Shown here in pieces: positions 9,618 to 16,218 of a stretch of 29,707 nt of DNA. Origin of the DNA: a virus; IMG/VR virus record IMGVR_UViG_3300046466_000058, positions 1 through 29,707 of that record, one strand, 5' to 3'. The translations under genes were made by a program, and so were the position numbers. Positions within the stretch are counted from its first letter, which is position 1. Every line of letters begins with the position of its first letter. The notes under the pieces were generated by a model that was not told the origin of the DNA, made no database searches, and saw only the letters and a program-made list of their open reading frames with translations.

Positions 9618-10129
9618 TACTGTACCATTCCCAAAGCAGCCTCGCAGGTTTCTTCGTTTCTACGAGTCCAGCCTTTACCAAACGTATCAAACGTAGATAA
9701 AGACTCATAGAAATCTTGCCGTATTTTTCTGTAATTTTCAATCGTTTTCTCTATACCGTGGTGTTCGATATACTCATCTAGTGTGCGTAAAGTATTGGGG
9801 CCGATGCCTCCGTCTACTTCTGTGCCAATCATAGCTTGTAGTTTTTTAGCAGCTCTACCAACCCCAGAATTTACACTCCAGTCAAAAACGGCAAGGTCAA
9901 GGCCCGCAGGAAGATGCTGGCATTTTGCTCTTAGCCAGTAGTTTTTTTCGTATATTGGAGCAACATCTTCTACTGTAAGATCCTTCATATCCTTAGTACC
10001 GCCCCATTCTTCGTAGACGCGTTTAGTAACACCAAGGTTGGTTTCACCGCCTGGATCTCGGGGGTGGTTAACATAGCCCCCTTCATGATGTAAAATTAGT
10101 GTTAGGCACTTACCAAAGTTATCTTTCAT
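9617..10129 (-). CDS. Endolysin, GH108 N-acetylmuramidase
   Basis: A 170-residue enzyme. The N-terminal HHEGGYVNHPRDPGGETNLG motif is the signature of glycoside hydrolase family 108; E16 in HEGG is the likely catalytic acid. The family cuts the bond between N-acetylmuramic acid and N-acetylglucosamine in peptidoglycan. The C-terminal part (SVNSGVGRAAKKLQAMIG, then GGIGPNTL) resembles the peptidoglycan-binding half usually paired with this domain. There is no signal peptide, so release through the upstream holin is expected. The gene overlaps the holin stop in ATGA, giving a compact holin-endolysin pair. Length is typical. Confidence 0.92.
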   Translation of the reverse strand: MKDNFGKCLTLILHHEGGYVNHPRDPGGETNLGVTKRVYEEWGGTKDMKDLTVEDVAPIYEKNYWLRAKCQHLPAGLDLAVFDWSVNSGVGRAAKKLQAMIGTEVDGGIGPNTLRTLDEYIEHHGIEKTIENYRKIRQDFYESLSTFDTFGKGWTRRNEETCEAALGMVQ

Positions 10130-10521
10130 TTAGTCAATCCTTTTGCTTTTTCGAAGCTACGGAGTCCTCCGAGTCCGAGCATCCCCAGTAGTACAGTCAT
10201 CAGCGAGTCCATGTCAAACGCTGGTAAATCAGGGGCTTCCATACCTGCGTATGCAAAACCAAACGTAACCATAGGCACCAGAACAAAGTGCCATATCATG
10301 GCAAACGAAAGCCCCCAACCCAAAAATGGTCGCCAGCCAGCCACAAATATGCTCCTGTGTTGCGCCTCCATCTTATTGATCTCAAGCTGGCCCATTGCCT
10401 GCTCGTGCATTTGTTTTTCTGCCATAGTAGCTATCTCGTGAGCGAGCTTAGCTTTCTGGTCTTTGTCCTCGATAAACTTATCAAGAATCCCTGTAACAGG
10501 GCCAATTAACGCTTGTAACAT
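10126..10521 (-). CDS. Holin, three-helix family
   Basis: A 131-residue membrane protein with a strong GGAGGAGG ribosome site before ATG 10521. Residues 1-55 are amphipathic and charged (KDQKAKLAHEIATMAEKQ). Then comes RSIFVAGWRPFLGWGLSFAM, the characteristic start of the first membrane helix, a second hydrophobic stretch WHFVLVPMVTFGFAYAG, and a third LMTVLLGMLGLGGLRSFEKAKG. This matches the three-transmembrane holin family also known from gene transfer agents. Holins form inner-membrane lesions that time lysis and let the endolysin out. The endolysin follows with a 4-base overlap. Confidence 0.88.
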   Translation of the reverse strand: MLQALIGPVTGILDKFIEDKDQKAKLAHEIATMAEKQMHEQAMGQLEINKMEAQHRSIFVAGWRPFLGWGLSFAMIWHFVLVPMVTFGFAYAGMEAPDLPAFDMDSLMTVLLGMLGLGGLRSFEKAKGLTK

Positions 10522-10536
10522 CTGTACATCCTCCTC

Positions 10537-10755
10537 CTAATCTAATAACTTTACAACTTGTGGCTTACCGTCTGGGCCGGTTTCAAGTTCCACTTCACGT
10601 TTTTCACATGCGTATCTAGTGTTGCGTGTGTCTTTCCACCCTAGACGCTCAATCTTACGCTTTACTCCTAGACACTCAGATATACTGCCTCTTTGTGTGT
10701 ACTCTATAGCTTCGCCGCCTAGGTATAAAATAAGAACTATAGTTATTACACCCAT
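10537..10755 (-). CDS. Small membrane-anchored protein with two cysteines, unknown
   Basis: A 72-residue protein read from ATG 10755; a GTG lies one codon earlier, but AGGAG sits six bases before the ATG. The ATG overlaps the upstream TGA (TGATG), so translation is probably coupled. Residues 1-15 (MGVITIVLILYLGGE) are a short hydrophobic leader. The rest is soluble, with SECLGVKRKIERLGW, YACEKREVELE and GPDGKPQVVKL. There is no lipobox, so it is not an obvious outer-membrane spanin. Similar short leader-plus-two-Cys proteins occur near lysis genes in marine phages, from memory only. A role in lysis is possible but unproven. Confidence 0.6.
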   Translation of the reverse strand: MGVITIVLILYLGGEAIEYTQRGSISECLGVKRKIERLGWKDTRNTRYACEKREVELETGPDGKPQVVKLLD

Positions 10756-11153
10756 CACTTACTCCTATTTCTCAGCTTTTCTATCTGAGCTTCTAGCCCT
10801 GCGATGCGTTTTTCATAAAAATCTAAAGTAAGTTTTTGTTGTTGGTCGTGCGGCGCACGGCCTTCGTCTATCTGTGTAGCTAACTCATCGAGCTGCTGTG
10901 CAAGGTGTTCAATGAGCATGAACTGCTCACTGTCGGCGGGTAGACTGCCCATCTCGCCTCGCGGCCACTTAATTCTAAATTCTGTGTTATGCTCCAGATC
11001 TGACTTCATCATAGTGATGTTAGTCTCTATCTGGTTAAGACGTTCTATGATGCCAAAGTAAGCCCAAGTAGCAACAGATGCGGCAACCACCATCGAAATA
11101 ATGTTCCGAAGTGGTAACGCTACCTCTGTATTCTCACTAAGCTTAGCTGCCAT
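10755..11153 (-). CDS. Membrane protein with long coiled coil, inner-spanin-like layout
   Basis: A 132-residue protein. Residues 15-36 (RNIISMVVAASVATWAYFGI) form one membrane helix, followed by a coiled-coil start (IERLNQIETNITMMKSDLE), a conserved-looking FRIKWPRGEMGSLPADSEQF motif, and a C-terminal coiled coil (YEKRIAGLEAQIEKLRNRS). An N-terminal anchor with a periplasmic coiled coil is the layout of inner spanins (Rz), which fuse inner and outer membranes in the last step of lysis. The WPRGEMGS motif is not a spanin feature I know, but I recall it in marine phage proteins of unknown role. It is 7 bases after the EF-hand gene. Confidence 0.65.
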   Translation of the reverse strand: MAAKLSENTEVALPLRNIISMVVAASVATWAYFGIIERLNQIETNITMMKSDLEHNTEFRIKWPRGEMGSLPADSEQFMLIEHLAQQLDELATQIDEGRAPHDQQQKLTLDFYEKRIAGLEAQIEKLRNRSK

Positions 11154-11160
11154 ACATTTA

Positions 11161-11478
11161 TCACTTCCTACTCATCCACGCAGTAGCACCCATATACGCG
11201 CCGACAATACCTGCACCACTTATGTAGAATAAATTACTTATGTCAGAGAGTGCTTCTACACGCTCTATAGGCACAAAAAACATGCCAGCTGTAAAAGCAC
11301 CCATAGCTACTAACGTATACCTAGCCATGCGTAGTTGTGCTAGATGCTTGCGCAGTTCATCTTCTGTGGCCTTAATTTCTTTTGCTCTGGCGATTTCAGC
11401 ATCAGTTACAGTACCGTCGCCGTCTGTGTCATAGTCTGCGTACTTAGATGCCTCTTCTAGCTTTTTCCTTACGGCCAT
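11161..11478 (-). CDS. Membrane protein with a canonical EF-hand calcium-binding loop
   Basis: I read the start at ATG 11478, behind AAGGATGG at good spacing and overlapping the upstream gene by 10 bases; an in-frame ATG 30 bases earlier has no such site. The product is 105 residues. Residues 17-28 are DTDGDGTVTDAE, with D, D, D, T, T, E at positions 1, 3, 5, 7, 9 and 12, every ligand of a classical EF-hand, flanked by helices (KKLEEASKYADY before, IARAKEIKATEDELRKHLAQ after). Two membrane helices follow (YTLVAMGAFTAGMFFVP and LFYISGAGIVGAYMGATAW). This suggests a calcium-responsive membrane protein beside the lysis genes. Function unknown. Confidence 0.72.
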   Translation of the reverse strand: MAVRKKLEEASKYADYDTDGDGTVTDAEIARAKEIKATEDELRKHLAQLRMARYTLVAMGAFTAGMFFVPIERVEALSDISNLFYISGAGIVGAYMGATAWMSRK

Positions 11479-11918
11479 TTTATCCATCCTTTTAGCCATG
11501 CTACCCATGCAGCAAACGCAGCAAGTACCGCTATTAAAATTAGAGCTAGAACTCCTGCACCAACATATTCTATGATTCTTTCCCGTCTACGTTCAGCAGC
11601 TAGCTCAGCTTCTCTACGGGCTACTCGGGCGTCTTTTTGAAACTTCTGCCAATCACTAAGTAAACCTGGCCTTCCCACATAGATCATTAGTTGTTTCAGT
11701 TGCTCCTCTTGCTCTCGGATACGCTCAAGCGCCATAAACTCTTCAAAGTCATTTGTCTGATGCGTAGCCTTTTTCTTATTTACCTTCTTTTGCAGATCCT
11801 CTTTCGCGCTAACTAGCTGACCGACTTGCTTCGCACAGCGGGTCAAATCTGCGCCGTTCTGTACAGCTGACTTTATAACTGAGAAAGCAGCGTTAGCGGC
11901 AGCAAGTTCTGCTAGCAT
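11469..11918 (-). CDS. Membrane-anchored coiled-coil protein, unknown
   Basis: A 149-residue protein from ATG 11918, which has no clear ribosome site and lies 3 bases after the preceding small gene. The start MLAELAAANAAFSVIKSAVQ is a helix. A basic linker (LQKKVNKKKATHQ) leads to EEFMALERIREQEEQLKQLM and GRPGLLSDWQKFQ, then a highly charged helix (REAELAAERRRERIIEYVG). The C-terminal membrane helix (~118-140, GVLALILIAVLAAFAAWVAW) ends KGWIKWP. I recall proteins with this N-terminus and the GRPGLLSDWQKF motif in marine phages, without a function. It probably sits in the host inner membrane, with the coiled coil inside. Confidence 0.65.
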   Translation of the reverse strand: MLAELAAANAAFSVIKSAVQNGADLTRCAKQVGQLVSAKEDLQKKVNKKKATHQTNDFEEFMALERIREQEEQLKQLMIYVGRPGLLSDWQKFQKDARVARREAELAAERRRERIIEYVGAGVLALILIAVLAAFAAWVAWLKGWIKWP

Positions 11919-11921
11919 GTG

Positions 11922-12092
11922 CTATGCATAAACTTTTTTCATGCACTTCTTAGCAATGGCACAAGCACGCTTAGTCTTACACTGAGGGCACATCTTGAAC
12001 CCTGCAGAAGCACTAGCTTTTTTTACTTCGCCACCTTTTTTGTAAGAAGCAACTTTTTTCTTTTTGTCTTTCGACATTCCGTATCCTGGCAT
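11922..12092 (-). CDS. Small basic cysteine-rich protein (56 aa)
   Basis: A 56-codon ORF with ATG at 12092 and TAG at 11922-11924. It fills an otherwise empty gap and has a strong AGGAGG ribosome site 6 bases upstream, placed inside the last codons of the preceding gene. The N-terminal half is Lys-rich (SKDKKKKVASYKKGGEVKK). The C-terminal half carries CPQC, a single Cys six residues later, and another Cys at residue 50, a possible four-cysteine metal site. Net charge is strongly positive, suggesting nucleic-acid or membrane-surface binding. No family is assigned with certainty. Good start, good site and packing make it a likely real gene. Confidence 0.65.
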   Translation of the reverse strand: MPGYGMSKDKKKKVASYKKGGEVKKASASAGFKMCPQCKTKRACAIAKKCMKKVYA

Positions 12093-12093
12093 A

Positions 12094-12276
12094 TCAGCCT
12101 CCTATTAGAATTGCACTAAGGATGGACGCTAGTCCGACAATGATTGTGCCACATGCCACAATCAAAATACGTTCAAGCCGATCAACACGAGTTATAAACG
12201 TATTATACCGTTCAGCACACACAGCTTCATGTGTGAGAAGTTCTTGCTGTATCTCAGCGACTGTCATTCTCGCCAC
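12094..12276 (-). CDS. Small tail-anchored membrane protein, GTG start
   Basis: A 60-residue protein. GTG at 12276 is chosen because GGAGG lies exactly six bases upstream, while the in-frame ATG three codons later has no usable site. It overlaps the preceding gene by 23 bases. Residues 1-35 are a charged helix (AEIQQELLTHEAVCAERYN, then TRVDRLERI). Residues 36-60 are one hydrophobic helix (ILIVACGTIIVGLASILSAI). The C-terminal anchor with a short cytoplasmic helix resembles many small phage membrane proteins (holin-like, antiholin-like or exclusion proteins); nothing separates these options. Its last codons carry the ribosome site for the Cys-rich gene. Confidence 0.6.
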   Translation of the reverse strand: MARMTVAEIQQELLTHEAVCAERYNTFITRVDRLERILIVACGTIIVGLASILSAILIGG

Positions 12277-12433
12277 GCTCTGCCTCCAATACAGCTTGAG
12301 TTTGATCTTCTATCTTTACTTCCGGCTCATCCGGTAACTCTGGTTCTTCCACTAACACGCAATCATCAGGCACTTTGTCTGCTGTTCTAGCAAACGTGCC
12401 GTTAGGAAACATATATAGAGGAGTACGCTTCAT
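12254..12433 (-). CDS. Small acidic protein, unknown
   Basis: A 59-residue protein. The start is taken as ATG 12433, overlapping the upstream TGA in ATGA, with GGAG eight bases before. The N-terminus (MKRTPLYMFPNGTFARTADK) is followed by an acidic, Glu/Pro-rich tail (LVEEPELPDEPEVKIEDQ). There is no membrane helix or motif. Translational coupling to the tail fibre chaperone upstream suggests a fibre-related or membrane-module partner. The short frame and lack of a family keep the call modest. Confidence 0.55.
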   Translation of the reverse strand: MKRTPLYMFPNGTFARTADKVPDDCVLVEEPELPDEPEVKIEDQTQAVLEAERGENDSR

Positions 12434-12729
12434 TCTGGTTTCTCCGGCCACACTACTTCTTCTACGTTTGAATAGGTGTTAGTTATATCTCGTAGTGCTT
12501 GCCTGTATGTGACCCAAGCTGCTGGTACTGCCGTACCGTCTTCTTGTGCTCTAACAACTACCCAATCGGATTGTGCTAGTAAATTATTACGATCGTTCCT
12601 AAGAAAGTCTAATGCCCGAGCATCAGATTGTGCGTTCTCAGACGCCCATTCAGCTTTTCTAGCAGTAAGGTCGTCACCTGTAATCTCTACTCGCTCGCCA
12701 TTTATTATTTGGTAATATTGCTCAGCCAT
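12430..12729 (-). CDS. Tail fibre assembly chaperone-like protein
   Basis: A 99-residue protein starting MAEQYYQIINGERVEITGDD. The C-terminal half contains RNNLLAQSDWVVVRAQEDG followed by PAAWVTYRQALRDI. This RxxLLxxxDW ... AWxxYRQALRDI pattern is the hallmark of a phage tail assembly chaperone family that acts on fibres, found immediately downstream of tail fibre genes in many phages. It sits just after the 393-residue adhesin, as expected for a helper that folds or attaches that fibre. Gene length and spacing are normal. Confidence 0.8.
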   Translation of the reverse strand: MAEQYYQIINGERVEITGDDLTARKAEWASENAQSDARALDFLRNDRNNLLAQSDWVVVRAQEDGTAVPAAWVTYRQALRDITNTYSNVEEVVWPEKPE

Positions 12730-12731
12730 AA

Positions 12732-13913
12732 TTACCCCCTCTCAATTCCGAATATCTCAACAGACCCATATTCACTGTTGCCTCCAGAGCCGAATACAGA
12801 ACAGCCTGTTATAGCCGTATGGGGATTAGACAATGAAAGTGCGCCGCTAAATTGTTCTAAATAGTGAACAGTACTATTCCTGTAAACAAGTTGAGAATCT
12901 CCTCGTATAGAAGCTCTAGCATAAGCTCCATTGTGAGGAATACTAATTATAGCCATTCCATGTGATGAGTAGCCCGTACCGTTACCGGCCATCCATATAA
13001 AACTTCGCGACCCTCCAAAGTTTCCGCCACTGTTGTAAGTAGGATGACCATCAGTGCTACTAGAACCGTACCAAGAGGTTACACCGTTGTATGCACTAGC
13101 AGTAGTTATATCTCCACTACTATTTCTAAACCTAAAATATGTATGCTCCCAGACAGGAGAATGACTTACAATCCAAGTCAGTAAATAGTTCGAATACTTT
13201 GTGTAGTCAAAAACGTCAAAACTAGCACCAGTAGTATTAGTAGTCCAAGATGATTGACCTAATAAAACTAGTCCACCGCCAAATACTTTACCATTTACAG
13301 TAACATCACCATTGGTAGCTACTTCTAGTTTGTTAGCGATAGTACTGTTTGGGATAAGAGATATTTTACCATTATCCGACCATAGATAAGTCTCATTAGA
13401 TGCAAGACCGTTACCTTGACCCGTACCGTTGTGGATAAAATAACCTGAACCAGCGTCTGTCCTTGCTTGGACGTAAGTGTAGTCAACTCCGCTAGTTGTA
13501 TTTATAAGTTGTACACGAGTTTGTGTAGCGTCTGTACCTGTAATAGTAAGAGGTTCAGCGCCAGAAGAATCTATATCTACGTTACCAGAAATTGTACCTC
13601 CAGAACCTCTAATATCAATATCTTCAAACAACGCAGCTACAGGGCGAAGTTCAAAGCGGTCACCAATAGAAAACGCACGAGCTGTAGTACCATCTTGCGC
13701 ACGAGTTACAGTCATAGAGTCAGTAGACCTAGCAGTGACTTTTACAATCTCTAGATTGTTGCTGGTATCGACAATCGTGGCGTAAAAATAATCGCCCGAG
13801 CCAAGTGTGGGGAAACGTGCGCCTTCACCTGAGTCCAGTGTGACAGTAGTGTCAGAAGTAGTTATCCCAGCACTTAGCGTGCCGAAGGCATTATTTTCTA
13901 CTTTTACGCCCAT
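12732..13913 (-). CDS. Tail fibre / receptor-binding protein A (lectin-like tip)
   Basis: A 393-residue adhesin. Residues 1-99 (MGVKVENNAFGTLSAGITTS onward) form an anchor module nearly shared with the 480-residue adhesin upstream, about 70% identical by eye. Residues ~100-190 are a short shaft (ISGNVDIDSSGAEPLTITG, ATNGDVTVNGKVFGG). The C-terminal ~200 residues are rich in Ser, Gly, Tyr and Trp (YLLTWIVSHSPVWEHTYFRF, AIISIPHNGAYARASIRGD) and end GSVEIFGIERG, an ending typical of beta-sandwich tips that bind cell-surface sugars. It overlaps the small fibre-associated gene by 1 base and is followed by the fibre chaperone. Which host molecule it binds cannot be read. Confidence 0.78.
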   Translation of the reverse strand: MGVKVENNAFGTLSAGITTSDTTVTLDSGEGARFPTLGSGDYFYATIVDTSNNLEIVKVTARSTDSMTVTRAQDGTTARAFSIGDRFELRPVAALFEDIDIRGSGGTISGNVDIDSSGAEPLTITGTDATQTRVQLINTTSGVDYTYVQARTDAGSGYFIHNGTGQGNGLASNETYLWSDNGKISLIPNSTIANKLEVATNGDVTVNGKVFGGGLVLLGQSSWTTNTTGASFDVFDYTKYSNYLLTWIVSHSPVWEHTYFRFRNSSGDITTASAYNGVTSWYGSSSTDGHPTYNSGGNFGGSRSFIWMAGNGTGYSSHGMAIISIPHNGAYARASIRGDSQLVYRNSTVHYLEQFSGALSLSNPHTAITGCSVFGSGGNSEYGSVEIFGIERG

Positions 13914-14302
13914 TATGTCACCTCATCCCAGCGTTGTTCTGTTTCATTCCAAAGGTGGAAGCCGCTATCAGGATAGGCTACAGGTGCCTCCCATACATAA
14001 CTTGTTGTGTTTAATGTCCAGCTATCAAACGGCTGCGGCTTGTAAAAAACATCTGCAGCGGAGTCATAAACATCTCCGATAGACGCATAATTTTTACGTT
14101 CTCTGGCTTCATCACCTGTTATAACTGACTGATCTTCTGCAGGAGTATTTGTGCTTGGATCATAATAAACTCCGCCTCTCATATTATAGCTAGTTTTTAC
14201 CCACTCACCTGGAGTATCGTCTACAAACGTATCAAAAAACTCAGGCTCAGCAACAATTACTTGAGCGACAATGCCGTTAACTACTTTTGCATAATGTGCC
14301 AT
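13913..14302 (-). CDS. Small tail fibre-associated protein
   Basis: A 129-residue protein, MAHYAKVVNGIVAQVIVAEP, with WVKTSYNMRGGVYYDP, ERKNYASIGDVYDS, FYKPQPFDSWTLN and a C-terminal VAYPDSGFHLWNETEQRWDE. I recall this build (MAHYAKV start, RKNYAxIGxxYD, PFDSWxLN, W-rich end) from marine phage genomes, where it occurs alone or fused to fibre proteins; the function is not established. It lies exactly between the two adhesins and overlaps the second by one base, so a part or connector of the fibre complex is the best guess. No catalytic residues are evident. Confidence 0.68.
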   Translation of the reverse strand: MAHYAKVVNGIVAQVIVAEPEFFDTFVDDTPGEWVKTSYNMRGGVYYDPSTNTPAEDQSVITGDEARERKNYASIGDVYDSAADVFYKPQPFDSWTLNTTSYVWEAPVAYPDSGFHLWNETEQRWDEVT

Positions 14303-14312
14303 GTTGCTCTCC

Positions 14313-15755
14313 CTACTCGATATACCTAATAATTACTACGCCAGAACCACCGGCGGCTGCTAGTGAAGAATTGGCTCCGTAAGCGCCGCCGCCTCCGCCA
14401 CCAGTGTTAGTTGAGCCTGCCGTAGCATTTAAGTCACTGGAACCGGTACCGGTGACATACCGCCCGCCATTACCTCCGCCGCCAGCGCCTCCTGAAGTAT
14501 TAGTACCAACAAACGGAGAAGCTCTGCCATCTGTATGACCACCGCCGCCGCCAGCAAATACACCAGATGCGCCAAACTGCGAGTAGTTTGATTTGCTAAG
14601 CCCAAATCCGCCGTCACCTTGTGTGCCTGCTCCGCCGTTTGATAAAAATCCTGCTGAGCCTGCTCCGCCTCCGCCGCCTCCGCGTGGGTATGGATTTGTG
14701 TTAGCTACCGTTGGGCTACAAGAGCCGCCAGCATTTCCTTGGCCTGATGTTCCGGAACCACCGAGAGTTGTACCAGTGGTACTACGAATAGAAGCGCCGC
14801 CGCCAGAGCCACCTGCTCTACCTGGATTAGAGTCAAAGGCTCCGCCTCCGCCGCCGCCGACTGCTTGAGTCTGACCAAGAGCGCTTGAAGGATTACCGTC
14901 GCCGCCAGCTACATATGGCGGCGCATAATAACCGGCGCTACCGCCAGCTCCTACAACAATCGAATAAGAGCCAGCACTAATAGACGCAGAAGTAGCGTCA
15001 ACAAGCCCACCGGCTCCGCCTCCGCCGCCCCAGCCGCCGCCTCCGCCGCCGCCAGCTATAATAAGAACGTCAATTATACCTGCTGTATCAGCTACAAAAG
15101 TACCAGACGTAGTAAATAAGTGAAATTTGTAGCCACCTGAAGTGCTTTCAGTTCCGCCGCTGCCTGTAAACTTATTGGACATTTGTAGCCACTGGCTGCC
15201 ATCCCAATTATAGATAACTTTATTGGTTGTATTGTAATACATCTGACCTTCTACAGGAGAAGAAGGGTTAGATGATAGCTGAGGTACATGAATCCCATCA
15301 CTGTCAGCTAAAACTGTGCCGCCTATCTTAAATTCGCTAGAAGCATCAATGTCACCGGTAATATCTATGTTACCCGTGCCTGTGATGTCTTGGCTATTTA
15401 AGTCCAAATTGCCGCCCAACTGAGGACTTTGGTCGGTTAAAACTGTAGCCCCTGATACTACTTCTTCAAGCGTAGCTGCTGTAATACGAAGCTCTATACG
15501 ATCTCCGATAGCAAATGCACGAGCTGTAGTGTTATCTTGCGCTCGTGTAGCAGTCAAAACATCAGTAGACCTAGCTGTAACTTTTACAATCTCTAAGTTA
15601 TTGCTAGTGTCAATTAACGTTGCGTAGAAATAGTCACCAACGGCAAGAGTAGGGAAACGAGCACCCTGCCCACTAGAAAGGGTGATACTCGTAGCTGAAT
15701 TTGTTATACCAGCACTTAGCGTGCCGAAGGCATTGTTAGCAAATTTCAAGCCCAT
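14313..15755 (-). CDS. Tail fibre / adhesin B with glycine-rich tip
   Basis: A 480-residue protein. Residues 1-99 are the same anchor module as in adhesin A. About 100-200 is a shaft with repeated DLNSQDITGTGNIDITGDI and a WDGSQW segment. From ~215 a Phe-Val entry strand leads into a glycine-dominated domain: runs of eight or more Gly split by short hydrophobic or aromatic inserts (GGLVDATSAS, YYAPPYVAGGDG, RGGGGGGAGSAGFL), ending GGSGVVIIRYIE. This matches the glycine-rich domain found at phage adhesin tips, where loops between Gly helices contact the receptor, as in T-even gp38. The opposite strand reads Pro-rich as a by-product. Confidence 0.8.
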   Translation of the reverse strand: MGLKFANNAFGTLSAGITNSATSITLSSGQGARFPTLAVGDYFYATLIDTSNNLEIVKVTARSTDVLTATRAQDNTTARAFAIGDRIELRITAATLEEVVSGATVLTDQSPQLGGNLDLNSQDITGTGNIDITGDIDASSEFKIGGTVLADSDGIHVPQLSSNPSSPVEGQMYYNTTNKVIYNWDGSQWLQMSNKFTGSGGTESTSGGYKFHLFTTSGTFVADTAGIIDVLIIAGGGGGGGWGGGGGAGGLVDATSASISAGSYSIVVGAGGSAGYYAPPYVAGGDGNPSSALGQTQAVGGGGGGAFDSNPGRAGGSGGGASIRSTTGTTLGGSGTSGQGNAGGSCSPTVANTNPYPRGGGGGGAGSAGFLSNGGAGTQGDGGFGLSKSNYSQFGASGVFAGGGGGHTDGRASPFVGTNTSGGAGGGGNGGRYVTGTGSSDLNATAGSTNTGGGGGGAYGANSSLAAAGGSGVVIIRYIE

Positions 15756-15766
15756 CTTACGATTCC

Positions 15767-16207
15767 TTAGTTAACAGTGACAGTCCATGTAATACCTAGA
15801 GTATCAGCTGCTCCTTTGTTGATAACAGAAAACACTGTGCGGCACAACATTGTGCCTGAAGAGCTAGCGTTAAACAGACCTGCTTCGGTGATTGCACCGG
15901 TGCCTGTACCTGCTCCAAACGTAGCAACGTATGCCACTGCGTTGTTTGTGACCGTAGTAGAAGTAAGGGCAACACGACCTGCTTCAGTGACTAGCGCAGT
16001 GTTGCCAGCTGCCGCAGCAGTTGTGCCCGTGCCAATAGCCATGTGAGACATAGCACCATCAGTTGTGTCTTTTAGCCGAGAAGCAATGAGGTTTTTACCC
16101 GCAGTAACTACAAGGTTTGGGATAACAGTTTCTTGAGTAATGTTACCCTCAGGATTAGTAACCGTGATACGAAGTTCACCGGTCATTTTGATAGAATCTT
16201 GGATCAT
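15767..16207 (-). CDS. Small beta-rich tail/fibre protein
   Basis: A 146-residue protein with AAGGAG before ATG 16207. It reads as alternating strands: GELRITVTNPEGNITQE, VIPNLVVTAGKNLIASRL, MSHMAIGTGTTAAAAGNTAL, and a last strand DTLGITWTVTVN. AVAYVATFGAGTGTGAITEAGLFN resembles segments seen in phage tail and fibre proteins of similar size. There is no signal peptide or enzyme motif. It sits between the repeat protein and adhesin B. The likely role is a structural piece of the tail appendages. Confidence 0.65.
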   Translation of the reverse strand: MIQDSIKMTGELRITVTNPEGNITQETVIPNLVVTAGKNLIASRLKDTTDGAMSHMAIGTGTTAAAAGNTALVTEAGRVALTSTTVTNNAVAYVATFGAGTGTGAITEAGLFNASSSGTMLCRTVFSVINKGAADTLGITWTVTVN

Positions 16208-16218
16208 GGTTAGCTCCT

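Noticed and set aside
14593-14868. Pro-rich plus-strand frame opposite adhesin B
   Set aside because: It is the complement of Gly codons in the glycine-rich tip; no ribosome site and no independent support.
12732-15755. Diversity-generating retroelement acting on the adhesin tips
   Set aside because: No reverse transcriptase and no template repeat with A-specific changes is visible in the window; the shared DNA is at the N-terminal ends, not the tips.
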